Origin: Phycisphaerae bacterium
GTDB lineage: Bacteria > Planctomycetota > Phycisphaerae > Phycisphaerales > SM1A02
Direction: 5' to 3'
Length of the DNA: 55,257 nt
NCBI GenBank assembly: GCA_016873335.1
Contig: VGXN01000006.1
Coordinates: 1-55,257 of the forward strand
Shown here in pieces: positions 16,994 to 25,381 of the stretch (position 1 is its first letter; each line of letters opens with the position of its first letter). The position numbers were made by a program, and so were the translations under genes. The notes beneath the pieces were generated by a model. That model searched no databases, was not told where the DNA came from, and was given only the letters and a program-made list of their open reading frames with translations.

Positions 16994-18409
16994 ATGCAGG
17001 ATGCACCTCTCATGCTCTCTGTTTCTGGCGCGCGCGGCATTGTGGGTGCGTCGATGACTGAGGATGTCGCCCGGCGATTTGCCCGCGCGTTCGCAGAACA
17101 TGTGCGCACTGGTTCGCACTTGGCCGTGGGCAGTTCCGCGCCACGGATGGTGCTCGGGAGTGATGGCCGGGGCTCGGGTGGCGCACTCGCAGTCGCCGCC
17201 GCCGATGGACTGCAGGAGTGTGGCTTCGATGTGATCGACATCGGTACGGTGGCCACGCCGACAGTCGGACTGATGATCGGTCAACTGCAGGCCGTAGGCG
17301 GGATCGCTGTGACGGCGAGCCACAATCCCGTGCAGTGGAACGGACTCAAGACGCTGAATGCCGACGGGCTCGCACTGCCGGCAGCAGAGGCGGCGAAGGT
17401 CATCGCCACATTCCGTGCGGGTGTGGCACAACCGCCAGCCCCGCGGCGCGGCGTGCGTTCACAGCACAGCAACGCGGATGAGACGCATGTCGCGCGCGTA
17501 CTGTCGCTCGTCGATGTCGATCGCATCCGTGCCGCGCAGTTCCGCGTGGTGCTCGACAGCGTGAATGGCGGTGGTGCGCGGTCCGGCGGGCTCTTGCTGC
17601 GCCAACTTGGCTGCGATCTGCTGCACTTGAACGCGGAGCGCACGGGGTCGTTCGCACACATACCGGAGCCCACTGCAGAGAACCTCGGCGACCTCTGCGA
17701 TGCGGTTCGCAGAGATGGTCGCGCGGTGATTGGATTTGCACAGGATCCCGATGCGGACCGCTTGGCGATGGTGGATGGGGCTGGTCGGTACATCGGCGAG
17801 GAATACACGCTGGTGCTCTGCGCTTTGCGCATGCTGCAGCGGCATGGACAGGGCGCACTCGCCACCAACCTTTCGACGAGCCGAATGATCGACGATGTGG
17901 CCGCGCGCTTTCCGAAGTCGCGCGTGTGGCGCACCGCCGTTGGCGAGGCGAATGTGGTCGGCGGGCTGCGTGCCCACGATGGCATCATCGGCGGCGAGGG
18001 CAATGGTGGGCTGATCTGGCCGCGCGTCTGCTGGGTTCGCGACTCGCTTTCGGCCATGGCGCTCACGCTGGAACTGCTGGCGCACGAGGGAACATCGCTC
18101 GCGGAGATCGTGCAGGGATTGCCGAAGTACGCGATGATCAAGCGCAAGATGGATCTTGCCGCCGTGGGCGGACAGGCTGCGGTGGCCCCTGCGCTTGATC
18201 GAGTCCGCGCGCATTTCGGGGCGCGCGCCGATGCGCGCATCGATGATGCGGATGGCGTTCGCATCGACCTGCCGGCAGGGTGGGTTCACCTTCGTGCATC
18301 CAACACGGAGCCGATCATCCGCCTGATTGCTGAGGCCGCCTCTGCGGGCGGTGCCGAGGCGCTCGCCGCGGAGTGCGCGACCGCTGCAGGACTTTCGGCA
18401 GGCGGCTGA
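16994..18409 (+). CDS. Alpha-D-phosphohexomutase (phosphoglucosamine/phosphomannomutase family, GlmM-like)
   Basis: 471 aa from the ATG at 16994, chosen by the TAGAGT element 7 nt upstream; in-frame starts at 16928 and 17012 also exist. All four domains are visible: the GARGIVGASMTEDVA start, the phosphoserine loop TASHNPVQWNG, the metal loop DPDADR, the sugar-recognition GEGNGG and the phosphate-binding RASNTEPIIR. It interconverts hexose 6- and 1-phosphates. The exact substrate cannot be read from the sequence. GlmM is a common annotation for such proteins, and the UAP1-like pyrophosphorylase at 21408 would use GlcNAc-1-phosphate, but that is context only. Confidence 0.88.
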   Translation: MQDAPLMLSVSGARGIVGASMTEDVARRFARAFAEHVRTGSHLAVGSSAPRMVLGSDGRGSGGALAVAAADGLQECGFDVIDIGTVATPTVGLMIGQLQAVGGIAVTASHNPVQWNGLKTLNADGLALPAAEAAKVIATFRAGVAQPPAPRRGVRSQHSNADETHVARVLSLVDVDRIRAAQFRVVLDSVNGGGARSGGLLLRQLGCDLLHLNAERTGSFAHIPEPTAENLGDLCDAVRRDGRAVIGFAQDPDADRLAMVDGAGRYIGEEYTLVLCALRMLQRHGQGALATNLSTSRMIDDVAARFPKSRVWRTAVGEANVVGGLRAHDGIIGGEGNGGLIWPRVCWVRDSLSAMALTLELLAHEGTSLAEIVQGLPKYAMIKRKMDLAAVGGQAAVAPALDRVRAHFGARADARIDDADGVRIDLPAGWVHLRASNTEPIIRLIAEAASAGGAEALAAECATAAGLSAGG

Positions 18410-18431
18410 ACGAGTGGTGCACTTCCTGTCG

Positions 18432-18437
18432 TAGTAT
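18432..18437 (+). promoter_or_regulatory. Leaderless promoter -10 element of dapA
   Basis: TAGTAT ends 7 nt before the dapA ATG. The mutase gene ends at 18409, so dapA probably has its own promoter in the 35-bp gap. Confidence 0.5.
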
Positions 18438-18444
18438 CGATCGG

Positions 18445-19374
18445 ATGATCCTCTCCGGCGCATTCACCGCCATCGTCACTCCCTTCAGCGCCGACGGCAC
18501 GCGGGTCGATCTTGCACGACTCGAACAGCAGGTGAAGTTCCAAGCGGAGGGCGGGGTGAGGGGGATCGTGCCCTGCGGCACCACGGGCGAGGCGCCGACT
18601 CTGTCCGAAGCGGAGCACGAGTCGGTCGTGGATTGTGCCGTACGCATCGGCAAGCCACTTGGCTTGCACGTCGTGGCTGGCGCCGGCAGCAATTCCACCG
18701 CACACGCCATCCATCTGCACCGTCTTGCGCATCAGCTTGGTGCGGATGCTTCGCTGCAAGTGGCACCCTACTACAACAAGCCATCGCAAGAGGGTCTCTA
18801 CCGACACTTCATGGCAGTCGCGGACAGTTGTCCACTGCCGATCATGCTCTACAACATCCCTGGGCGTTCGGCTGTGACGATCACGCCCGAGACGGTGGCA
18901 CGCCTGAGCGCGCATCCGAACATCGTGGCGATCAAGGAAGCCACTGGTTCCATGGATTCGGCGAGCGACATCCGTCGTCGCTGCGGCATCGCGATCCTCT
19001 CTGGAGATGATTCGCTCACCGCATCGTTCGCCGCGGTCGGTGCGGAGGGAGTCGTCAGCGTGGTGTCCAATCTTGTGCCCTCCCGCGTGGCGGCGTTGTG
19101 CGCCGCGATCGCCGCTGGCTCGCTGCACGAAATGCGGCGTCTGCACGATGCGTTGTATCCGCTCGCGCGCGGGCTGCTCTCACTCGATGTGAACCCCGTC
19201 CCGCTGAAGGCTGCGCTGCAACTGCTTGGGCGCGACAGTGGTGCCGTCCGTCTGCCTCTTGCGCCCGCGTCCGATGCCGCGCGCAGCGAGATCGCGCGCC
19301 TGCTGAGTGCGGCAAATCTGCACGCAGCGGATGCCAAGCCACCTCGTGCTGCGGCCGTTGAGGCGTCCACATGA
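18445..19374 (+). CDS. dapA: 4-hydroxy-tetrahydrodipicolinate synthase
   Basis: 309 aa from MILSGAFTAIVTPF; the upstream extension in frame lies in the mutase gene. Condenses pyruvate with aspartate semialdehyde in the lysine/diaminopimelate pathway. TIM-barrel marks: GTTGEAPTLSEAEH, YYNKPSQEGLYRHF, YNIPGRS and the Schiff-base lysine in IKEATGS. The last about 20 residues are an Ala/Pro-rich extension. The stop overlaps the start of the Nudix gene by 4 bp (ATGA). Confidence 0.95.
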   Translation: MILSGAFTAIVTPFSADGTRVDLARLEQQVKFQAEGGVRGIVPCGTTGEAPTLSEAEHESVVDCAVRIGKPLGLHVVAGAGSNSTAHAIHLHRLAHQLGADASLQVAPYYNKPSQEGLYRHFMAVADSCPLPIMLYNIPGRSAVTITPETVARLSAHPNIVAIKEATGSMDSASDIRRRCGIAILSGDDSLTASFAAVGAEGVVSVVSNLVPSRVAALCAAIAAGSLHEMRRLHDALYPLARGLLSLDVNPVPLKAALQLLGRDSGAVRLPLAPASDAARSEIARLLSAANLHAADAKPPRAAAVEAST

Positions 19375-19937
19375 GTGGTTCGGATCGCGTTCCACCCACG
19401 CCCACGGAGCGGCTCCTCGACTGGCCCGAACTGCCCTTTCGCATTGCAGTGCTGGTCTATCTCTTCGATGCCAACGGGCGCCTGTTGATGCTGCATCGGC
19501 GCAAGCCGCCGAACATCGGGCGCTTCTCTGCGATCGGCGGAAAGATCGAAGTGCAGCGCGGCGAATCGCCCCACGAGTGCGCACGGCGCGAGACATTCGA
19601 GGAAGCGGGCATGCTGCTGCAGCCCGAAGACCTGCGGCTGATGGGGATCATCTCCGAGCGCGCCTATCTCGGCGAACACCACTGGCTGATCTTCCTCTTC
19701 GAGTCCACGCGCCCGATCGACCATGCGTCGGTCGCGCGCATGTCCTTTGACGAGGGAGAACTCCGCTGGGTTCCTGAGGCGGAGGTCGCCGATCTCCCGA
19801 TTCCAGAGGCCGACAAGATCGTCATGTGGCCCAATGTGCGGCGCCACCGCGGTGGATTCTTCATGGCGGAGATCGACTGTTCAGTGCAGCCCGCGGCGCA
19901 CCGCGTGGTGGAGAGCGCACCGCCCCGAGCAGGCTGA
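19371..19937 (+). CDS. Nudix hydrolase
   Basis: 188 aa. A Nudix fold with the box running from GGKIEVQRGES to RRETFEEAGM. The REUxEExGU half is perfect; between the first Gly and the first Glu there are two residues more than in the classical box. It hydrolyses nucleoside diphosphate derivatives in general, but no substrate can be assigned (NTP clean-up enzymes of the MutT type are similar in length and layout). Translationally coupled to dapA. Confidence 0.88.
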   Translation: MSGSDRVPPTPTERLLDWPELPFRIAVLVYLFDANGRLLMLHRRKPPNIGRFSAIGGKIEVQRGESPHECARRETFEEAGMLLQPEDLRLMGIISERAYLGEHHWLIFLFESTRPIDHASVARMSFDEGELRWVPEAEVADLPIPEADKIVMWPNVRRHRGGFFMAEIDCSVQPAAHRVVESAPPRAG

Positions 19938-19948
19938 CGGGGCGCTGC

Positions 19949-20680
19949 TCAGTCGGCACAGAGCGCGCGCATCTCGGCGACCGCGGCGCGCATTCCGACA
20001 AGCACGGCGCGGCTCACGATGGCGTGACCGATGTGCAGTTCCCACAATCCAACGCAGTGCGCGATCGGCCGGACATTCTCTCGGTGCAGCGCATGGCCTG
20101 CGTTGAATCGCATGCCGGCTGCGACGATCTGATCGCCAGTCCGCTGCACATCGCGCAGTGCCGCACTCGCGCGCGGGCCGAGCGTTCCCTCATCATGGAA
20201 CGCATGTGCGTAGGGACCTGTGTGCACCTCGCAGATCGCAATGCCGAGGCGTGCGGCAGCCGCGACCTGCCGTTCCTCGGCATTGATGAACACACTGACG
20301 GGGATGCCTGCGCTGCGCAGCGGCTCGATCACCGCCTGCAGCCGTTCACGAAGACCGTGCACATCAAGCCCACCTTCCGTCGTCACTTCGTTGCGCCCCT
20401 CGGGCACAAGCATGACGGTCTCGGGACGCGTCGCAAGCGCCACAGCGACCATTGGAGCTGTCGGTGCCATCTCCAAGTTCAGCGGAACGCGCAGCGACTT
20501 TCGAAGGCGTTCAACATCCGCATCCTGAATGTGGCGACGGTCCTCCCGCAGGTGCACGGTGATGCCGTCGGCGCCACCCGCCACGGCCTCCGCCGCTGCA
20601 AGCACCGGATCGGGCTCCCATGTCCGACGCGCCTGACGGATGGTCGCGACATGATCGATGTTGACGCTCAATCTCGCCAC
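19949..20680 (-). CDS. pdxJ: Pyridoxine 5'-phosphate synthase
   Basis: 243 aa, GTG start. Final ring-closing enzyme of the DXP-dependent vitamin B6 pathway (1-deoxyxylulose 5-phosphate plus 3-amino-2-oxopropyl phosphate). Characteristic blocks are LSVNIDHVATIRQARR, DGITVHLREDRRHI, LNLEMAP, LVPEGRNEVTTEGGLD and ELHIGHAIVSRAV. The length is normal. It is divergent from phoU with only 17 bp between the two start codons. Confidence 0.96.
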   Translation of the reverse strand: MARLSVNIDHVATIRQARRTWEPDPVLAAAEAVAGGADGITVHLREDRRHIQDADVERLRKSLRVPLNLEMAPTAPMVAVALATRPETVMLVPEGRNEVTTEGGLDVHGLRERLQAVIEPLRSAGIPVSVFINAEERQVAAAARLGIAICEVHTGPYAHAFHDEGTLGPRASAALRDVQRTGDQIVAAGMRFNAGHALHRENVRPIAHCVGLWELHIGHAIVSRAVLVGMRAAVAEMRALCAD

Positions 20681-20685
20681 GGGGT

Positions 20686-20692
20686 TATCCTA
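20686..20692. promoter_or_regulatory. Symmetric bidirectional -10 element between pdxJ and phoU
   Basis: The 7-bp sequence TATCCTA reads TATCCT on the plus strand (6 nt before the phoU ATG) and TAGGAT on the minus strand (6 nt before the pdxJ GTG). The whole divergent intergenic region is 17 bp, so both transcripts would start at their start codons and any -35 contact must lie inside the other gene. Confidence 0.55.
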
Positions 20693-20697
20693 GAACG

Positions 20698-21381
20698 ATG
20701 GCGTCGTTCGAGTCGAAGCTTGTGGAGTTAAGTTGCCTGCTTGCCGCGCAAGGCGGCAGCGTGCTGCGGCTTGTCACACTCGCGGTCGAGGCATACTTCG
20801 ATCACAACGAACCGAAGGCAGCGCAGGTCATCGCCCTCGATGATGAGATCGACACGGTGGATGTTGCGATTGAGCGGCAGTCGATCCCGATCCTCGCGAT
20901 GGGACAGACCGACGAGAACGCGATCCGTGAGGTGCTGACGCTGGTGAAAGTCAACAACGAACTCGAGCGCATCGCCGACTGCGGCGTCAACATCGCGGAA
21001 CAGGTGGTCGGCCACCTGAAACCAGCGGAGTCGATGCCGCCCACCTTTCGGGTGATGGCGAACAGCGTTCTTGGGATGCTGCGCGACAGCCACCGCGCGC
21101 TGGTGGACAACGACCCTGAACTGGCGCGGCAGGTCCTCCTGTTTGATGACACCGTCGACCGTTTCCGAAACGAACTGCTGCTGCAGGCGCAGGAACAGGT
21201 CGCGCTTGGCAGCATCAGTGTTCACTTCGCATTTCGCATCACGACGGCGACGCGGAACATGGAACGCATCGCAGATCACTGCACGAACATCTGCGAGCAG
21301 ACGATCTACCTGCGAACGGGCAAGATTGTGCGACACCGCCCGGAAGGCTGGTCGGACCCCGTCGTCCCGAAGGCGACATAG
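20698..21381 (+). CDS. phoU: PhoU-family phosphate signalling/transport regulator
   Basis: 227 aa, the normal PhoU length with two three-helix PhoU repeats. Metal-binding marks are E/D-x3-D type segments such as ALDDEIDTVDVAIERQ, NNELERIADCGVNIAEQV and NMERIADHCTNICEQTIYL. PhoU links the Pst transporter to the PhoR kinase, but no pst or pho gene is in the window. Here it precedes the UDP-sugar pyrophosphorylase by 26 nt in the same direction. Confidence 0.93.
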   Translation: MASFESKLVELSCLLAAQGGSVLRLVTLAVEAYFDHNEPKAAQVIALDDEIDTVDVAIERQSIPILAMGQTDENAIREVLTLVKVNNELERIADCGVNIAEQVVGHLKPAESMPPTFRVMANSVLGMLRDSHRALVDNDPELARQVLLFDDTVDRFRNELLLQAQEQVALGSISVHFAFRITTATRNMERIADHCTNICEQTIYLRTGKIVRHRPEGWSDPVVPKAT

Positions 21382-21407
21382 CCGCCGCTCGCGAAGACCC
21401 CACTGCC

Positions 21408-22841
21408 GTGGCGACAGCCCAGCGACCATCACTCGACGAACGCCGCAGCGCCGCTGCCGCCCGCCTTCGCGAATTCGGGCAGCAGCATCTGCTGCACTTC
21501 TGGGATCGATTGTCCGATGTGGCGCGCAGCAGTTTGCTCGACGAGATCGATGCACTGCCGCTGGAGATGCTGCAGCGCACATTCGCCGATCAGAGTGCGG
21601 CCCCGAAGCCTGATCCGCACAGCATCTTGCCCGTGGATCCGGTGGTGATGGATCGTGTGGATACGGAGCGGTACGTGCGCGAAGGGTCCGCTGTGATCGC
21701 AGCCAATCGTGTCGCGGCATTCACAGTCGCGGGTGGTCAGGGAACGCGCCTTGGCTCCGATGCGCCCAAGGGCACCTTCCCCGCCACGCCGATCCTGCGG
21801 AAGTCCCTCTTTGAGGTCTTTGCGGAGTCGATCGGTGCGGCGCGCGCGCGCTGGTCTGCACGGATTCCCTGGCTCATCATGACGAGCCCGCTGAACCATG
21901 ACGCAACAGGCCGCTTCTTCGCTGCGCATGACTGGTTTGGACTCGGCCAGGAGAGCGTTCATCTGATTGTGCAGGGAACGCTTCCCTCGCTCGACCGCGC
22001 AGGGCGCGTCCTGCTTGCCACCGAGAGCGCGATCGCGCTCAATCCCGATGGACATGGCGGCGCGGTGCGTGCGCTCGATCAGAGCGGGTGGCTCAATCGT
22101 CTCGCACGTGAGGGCATCGACACACTCTCCTACTTCCAAGTGGACAATCCGCTGTGCAAGCCAGTCGATGCGCTGTTCATCGGTCTCCACCACGCGCACC
22201 CCGACAGTTCCGGGGAAGTGTCGAGCAAGGTGGTTGCGAAGACATCGGCGGCCGAGAAGGTCGGCGTGTTCTGCCAGCGCGGCAACTCGCGCTTCGTGAT
22301 GGAGTACAGCAATATGCCGCGCGAGATGACCGAGGCGCGCGATGCCGAGGGTGCGCTGCTGCACCGTGCAGGCTCGATTGCCGTGCATGTCTTTGGTGTG
22401 CCGTTCCTGCAGCGGCTTGTCCGTGAGGGGCATGGGCTGCCCCTGCACCGCGCGCTCAAGAAGGTGCCTTGCATCGATCCCGAAACGGGAACACACCGCG
22501 TGCCGACGGAGCCAAACGCGTTCAAGTTGGAGTCGTTCATCTTCGACACAGTGCCCGCCGCGCGGCGCGCGCTGGTTGCGCAGACCACGCGAACCGAGGA
22601 GTTTGCACCGATCAAGAATGCGGTCGGTGAAGATTCCCCCGCCACGAGCAGCGCACTTCAGTCGGAACGCGCCGCGCAGTGGCTGGAACGCTGCGGCGTA
22701 CGGATCGCGCGAGATGCCGCGACGGGGCGATGCCTCGCGGAGATCGAACTTTCGCCGCGGACCGCGCTGGATGCGGCAGCACTCGCGACGTGCGCCACAC
22801 TGCCTGCACGCATCGGTGCGGGAGAACGCCTCACCATTTGA
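21408..22841 (+). CDS. UDPGP-family pyrophosphorylase, eukaryotic UAP1/AGX-like (probable UDP-N-acetylglucosamine pyrophosphorylase)
   Basis: 477 aa, GTG start 26 nt after phoU. Makes UDP-sugar from UTP and sugar 1-phosphate. The nucleotide-binding motif VAGGQGTRLGSDAPKGTF, the FQVDNPLCKPVDALFIG strand, KLESFIFDTVP and the EEFAPIKNAVGEDSP block all follow the human and fungal UAP1/AGX pattern rather than bacterial GlmU or GalU. The last motif favours N-acetylhexosamine over glucose. No acetyltransferase domain is present. The 19-bp gap to the convergent recJ gene holds no clear terminator. Confidence 0.85.
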   Translation: MATAQRPSLDERRSAAAARLREFGQQHLLHFWDRLSDVARSSLLDEIDALPLEMLQRTFADQSAAPKPDPHSILPVDPVVMDRVDTERYVREGSAVIAANRVAAFTVAGGQGTRLGSDAPKGTFPATPILRKSLFEVFAESIGAARARWSARIPWLIMTSPLNHDATGRFFAAHDWFGLGQESVHLIVQGTLPSLDRAGRVLLATESAIALNPDGHGGAVRALDQSGWLNRLAREGIDTLSYFQVDNPLCKPVDALFIGLHHAHPDSSGEVSSKVVAKTSAAEKVGVFCQRGNSRFVMEYSNMPREMTEARDAEGALLHRAGSIAVHVFGVPFLQRLVREGHGLPLHRALKKVPCIDPETGTHRVPTEPNAFKLESFIFDTVPAARRALVAQTTRTEEFAPIKNAVGEDSPATSSALQSERAAQWLERCGVRIARDAATGRCLAEIELSPRTALDAAALATCATLPARIGAGERLTI

Positions 22842-22860
22842 ACCCGCGTTGGCGCTCCGC

Positions 22861-24609
22861 TCACACGCGGTCAGCGACATCCGCCACTTGGAGCGCAGGG
22901 CGATTTCGTCCGCTCCACATATCCACCTGCGGCGAACCGATGATCTGAATACCGAGCCCGCGTGTCAGGCGCTTCGACTGCGCGGCTTGCCGCCACCACG
23001 TACACGAGAGTTCTGCGGTTGGCGAATCGCCAAGCCGCACGAAGAAACTGATGTGATCACGGTCCTTGCCGAAGATGCGCGGCGTGGAAGTGATGACGGC
23101 ATCGTGCGCCCAGACGGTTGGCGAAGGAAATCCACGACCGAACGGACCGAGCTGCTGCACCGCCGCGAACGACTCCGCCGAAATGTCACTGCCCACGAGA
23201 CACACATCCGCCCGCACCGATGGACCCGCGTTCGGTGGGCGATGTGCGGCGGCGTGTGCGGAGAGTGCCTCGCGGAATGCCGCAATCTTCCTCTCGGACA
23301 CGGCGACACCAGCGGCGGCCGCATGACCGCCGAAGCGTTCAAGATGCTCGGCACACGTTTCAAGCCCCCCGAGGATCGAGTACCCATCGATGCTCCGCGC
23401 GGAGCCATACGCCATCCCCCCGCCCGACTGCATGAGCACCACTGGAACATGCAGGCGATCGGCGAGCCGCGCGCACGCGGTGCCAACGATGCCGCGCGAC
23501 CACAGCGGATCGTCAAGGACGCACGCCCCGCGTGCGGCGCCAAGCCCCTCGTCCTGCCGCTCCAGCGCCTGCTCAAAGATCTCTCGCTCTTCGGCCTTGC
23601 GCTGTTCATTCAAGGCTGCGAAACGGCGCACCGACTGCACCGCTTGCCGTTCGCTTGCCGCATCGGTTCCATCGACCATGCGCGGTAGTGAAAGGAGTTG
23701 CATGCCGTCCATCGCACTTCCAAGCCGCCCGCAGGCGTTCAAGATCGGTGCGATCCCAAAGGAAATCCGCTCACTATCCACATGGTCCTGCGGTCCGATC
23801 CCTGCCTGCTCGGCAAGTGCGCGCAGTCCAGGCAAGCTGCTGCGAGCGATCCTCGCCATGCCGAGCCTGGTGATGATGCGGTTCTCACCGATGAGCGGCA
23901 CGATGTCCGCCACCGTCCCGAATGCGGCGAGCGCGAGCGTCTCGACGAGCATCTCCCGCAGTTCGGGCGTCACACGATCGTTGCCACACCACGCGCGGCA
24001 AAACGCCAGTCCCACCTTCCATGCGACCGCCGCTCCGCACAGCGTTCCATCGCCACCACCCAACGAAGGATGTGCGATCGCGTGTGCGTTCGGCAAACGA
24101 CCATCACTGCGCGCAGCGTGATGATCCGTGATCAGGACCTCGAGTCCGAGATCACGCGCCACTGCAACCTCCTCGAGCGCGGTGATTCCGCAGTCGACGG
24201 TCACGATCAGCTGCGCACCATCGGCAGCAAGTTGACGCACCGCTTCCAACGAAAGCCCGTATCCCTCGGTCGCGCGTTCGGGGATGTACACGCGCGGCGC
24301 ATCGCCCCCCCGGACATGACGAATCAGGTGAACCAATATCGCGGCGGCACACATGCCGTCCGCGTCATAGTCGCCGAAGATCGCGATGCGCTTTCCCGAT
24401 CGCACGGCGTCGGCAAGTCGACCACCCACTTCGACCGCACCAAAGAGATCCTCAGGCGGCTTGAGATGATCGAATGTGGGTGCTGTGAATCCCGCGAGTG
24501 CATCGGCATCGATGCCGCGCGCAGCAGCAACGCGCTGCAGGAGCGTGCCCCGCGTCGGTCGTGCCGCCGCACCGTCCGGCAGTATCCACCGCTTCAGCCA
24601 GCCTTGCAT
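22861..24609 (-). CDS. recJ: Single-stranded-DNA-specific 5'-3' exonuclease RecJ
   Basis: 582 aa from the ATG at 24609 (MQGWLKRWILPDG); TAGTCT lies 7 nt upstream, which argues against the longer frame to 24663. DHH-family motifs: IFGDYDADGMCA, IVTVDCGITA, LITDHHA, the GTVADIVPL block and, in the DHHA1 part, FGGHAAAAG. A C-terminal OB-like domain completes the usual RecJ length. Acts in recombinational repair and mismatch repair. Confidence 0.96.
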   Translation of the reverse strand: MQGWLKRWILPDGAAARPTRGTLLQRVAAARGIDADALAGFTAPTFDHLKPPEDLFGAVEVGGRLADAVRSGKRIAIFGDYDADGMCAAAILVHLIRHVRGGDAPRVYIPERATEGYGLSLEAVRQLAADGAQLIVTVDCGITALEEVAVARDLGLEVLITDHHAARSDGRLPNAHAIAHPSLGGGDGTLCGAAVAWKVGLAFCRAWCGNDRVTPELREMLVETLALAAFGTVADIVPLIGENRIITRLGMARIARSSLPGLRALAEQAGIGPQDHVDSERISFGIAPILNACGRLGSAMDGMQLLSLPRMVDGTDAASERQAVQSVRRFAALNEQRKAEEREIFEQALERQDEGLGAARGACVLDDPLWSRGIVGTACARLADRLHVPVVLMQSGGGMAYGSARSIDGYSILGGLETCAEHLERFGGHAAAAGVAVSERKIAAFREALSAHAAAHRPPNAGPSVRADVCLVGSDISAESFAAVQQLGPFGRGFPSPTVWAHDAVITSTPRIFGKDRDHISFFVRLGDSPTAELSCTWWRQAAQSKRLTRGLGIQIIGSPQVDMWSGRNRPALQVADVADRV

Positions 24610-24616
24610 CGCAGGC

Positions 24617-24700
24617 AGACTACGCCGATGACTCGAGCGCATCGACCGACCGTGCGCCCGCACCGCATCTTCCGTGAGTTACCATCGAAACCGAAGGAGA
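24617..24700. promoter_or_regulatory. Divergent recJ (leaderless) and adk (leadered) promoters with adk ribosome binding site
   Basis: Minus strand: TAGTCT (complement of 24617-24622), 7 nt before the recJ ATG. Plus strand: TACCAT (24680-24685) is 22 nt before the adk ATG, giving a leader of about 15 nt that contains a strong Shine-Dalgarno, AAGGAGA (24694-24700), 7 nt from the ATG. The contrast shows both initiation modes in one gap. Confidence 0.5.
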
Positions 24701-24707
24701 CGCTCCC

Positions 24708-25334
24708 ATGACCGAACGCTACAAGTCTGTGCTGCTCTTTGGCGCGCCTGGCGTGGGCAAGGGAACCCAAGGCAAGATCCTCGGCAAGATTCCTGGGTTC
24801 TTCCATCTTGCGTGCGGCGACGTCTTTCGATCGCTGGATATGACGAGCGATCTCGGCAAGCAGTTCCTCGCCTACTCCAAGCGCGGCGAACTCGTGCCGG
24901 ATGAACTGACGATCGAGATGTGGCGGCAGAACATGCACGCGCAGACCGTGCTCAGCCTGTTCAAGCCGAAGCAGGATCTGCTGGTGCTCGATGGCATCCC
25001 GCGCAACGTGGCGCAGGCGAAGGCGCTGAAGAAGTCGCTTGATGTGCTGAAGGTGATCCATCTCTTCTGCGGTGATGAAGAGGCAATGATGCAACGGATG
25101 CGGCGCCGCGCACTCAAGGAGAACAGGATGGACGATGCGGACGACAAGGTCATCCGCCACCGCTTCGAGGTCTATCACAAGGAAACGCACCCCGTCCTTG
25201 ACTTCTACTCCCCATCGATCGTGGTGAACATCGATGCGGTGGGTTCACCGGCGCAGGTGTTCATGCGCGTCCTTGATGTCGTGGTGCCCGTGCAGGACGC
25301 GCACTTCAACCAACCCGCCGCTTCAGCGAACTGA
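24708..25334 (+). CDS. adk: Adenylate kinase family protein
   Basis: 208 aa. Reversible AMP + ATP to 2 ADP. P-loop GAPGVGKGTQG, AMP-site CGDVFRSLD, DGIPRN in place of the usual DGFPRT, and the Arg-rich catalytic stretch DDKVIRHRFEVYHKETHPVLDFY. The LID is short, without zinc cysteines. One of the few genes here with a textbook Shine-Dalgarno, consistent with high expression. A nucleoside monophosphate kinase of related specificity cannot be excluded. Confidence 0.9.
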   Translation: MTERYKSVLLFGAPGVGKGTQGKILGKIPGFFHLACGDVFRSLDMTSDLGKQFLAYSKRGELVPDELTIEMWRQNMHAQTVLSLFKPKQDLLVLDGIPRNVAQAKALKKSLDVLKVIHLFCGDEEAMMQRMRRRALKENRMDDADDKVIRHRFEVYHKETHPVLDFYSPSIVVNIDAVGSPAQVFMRVLDVVVPVQDAHFNQPAASAN

Positions 25335-25381
25335 ACGAATACAGCGTGTCGATCGGCGCGTCGCACACCGCGCCCGACTCA

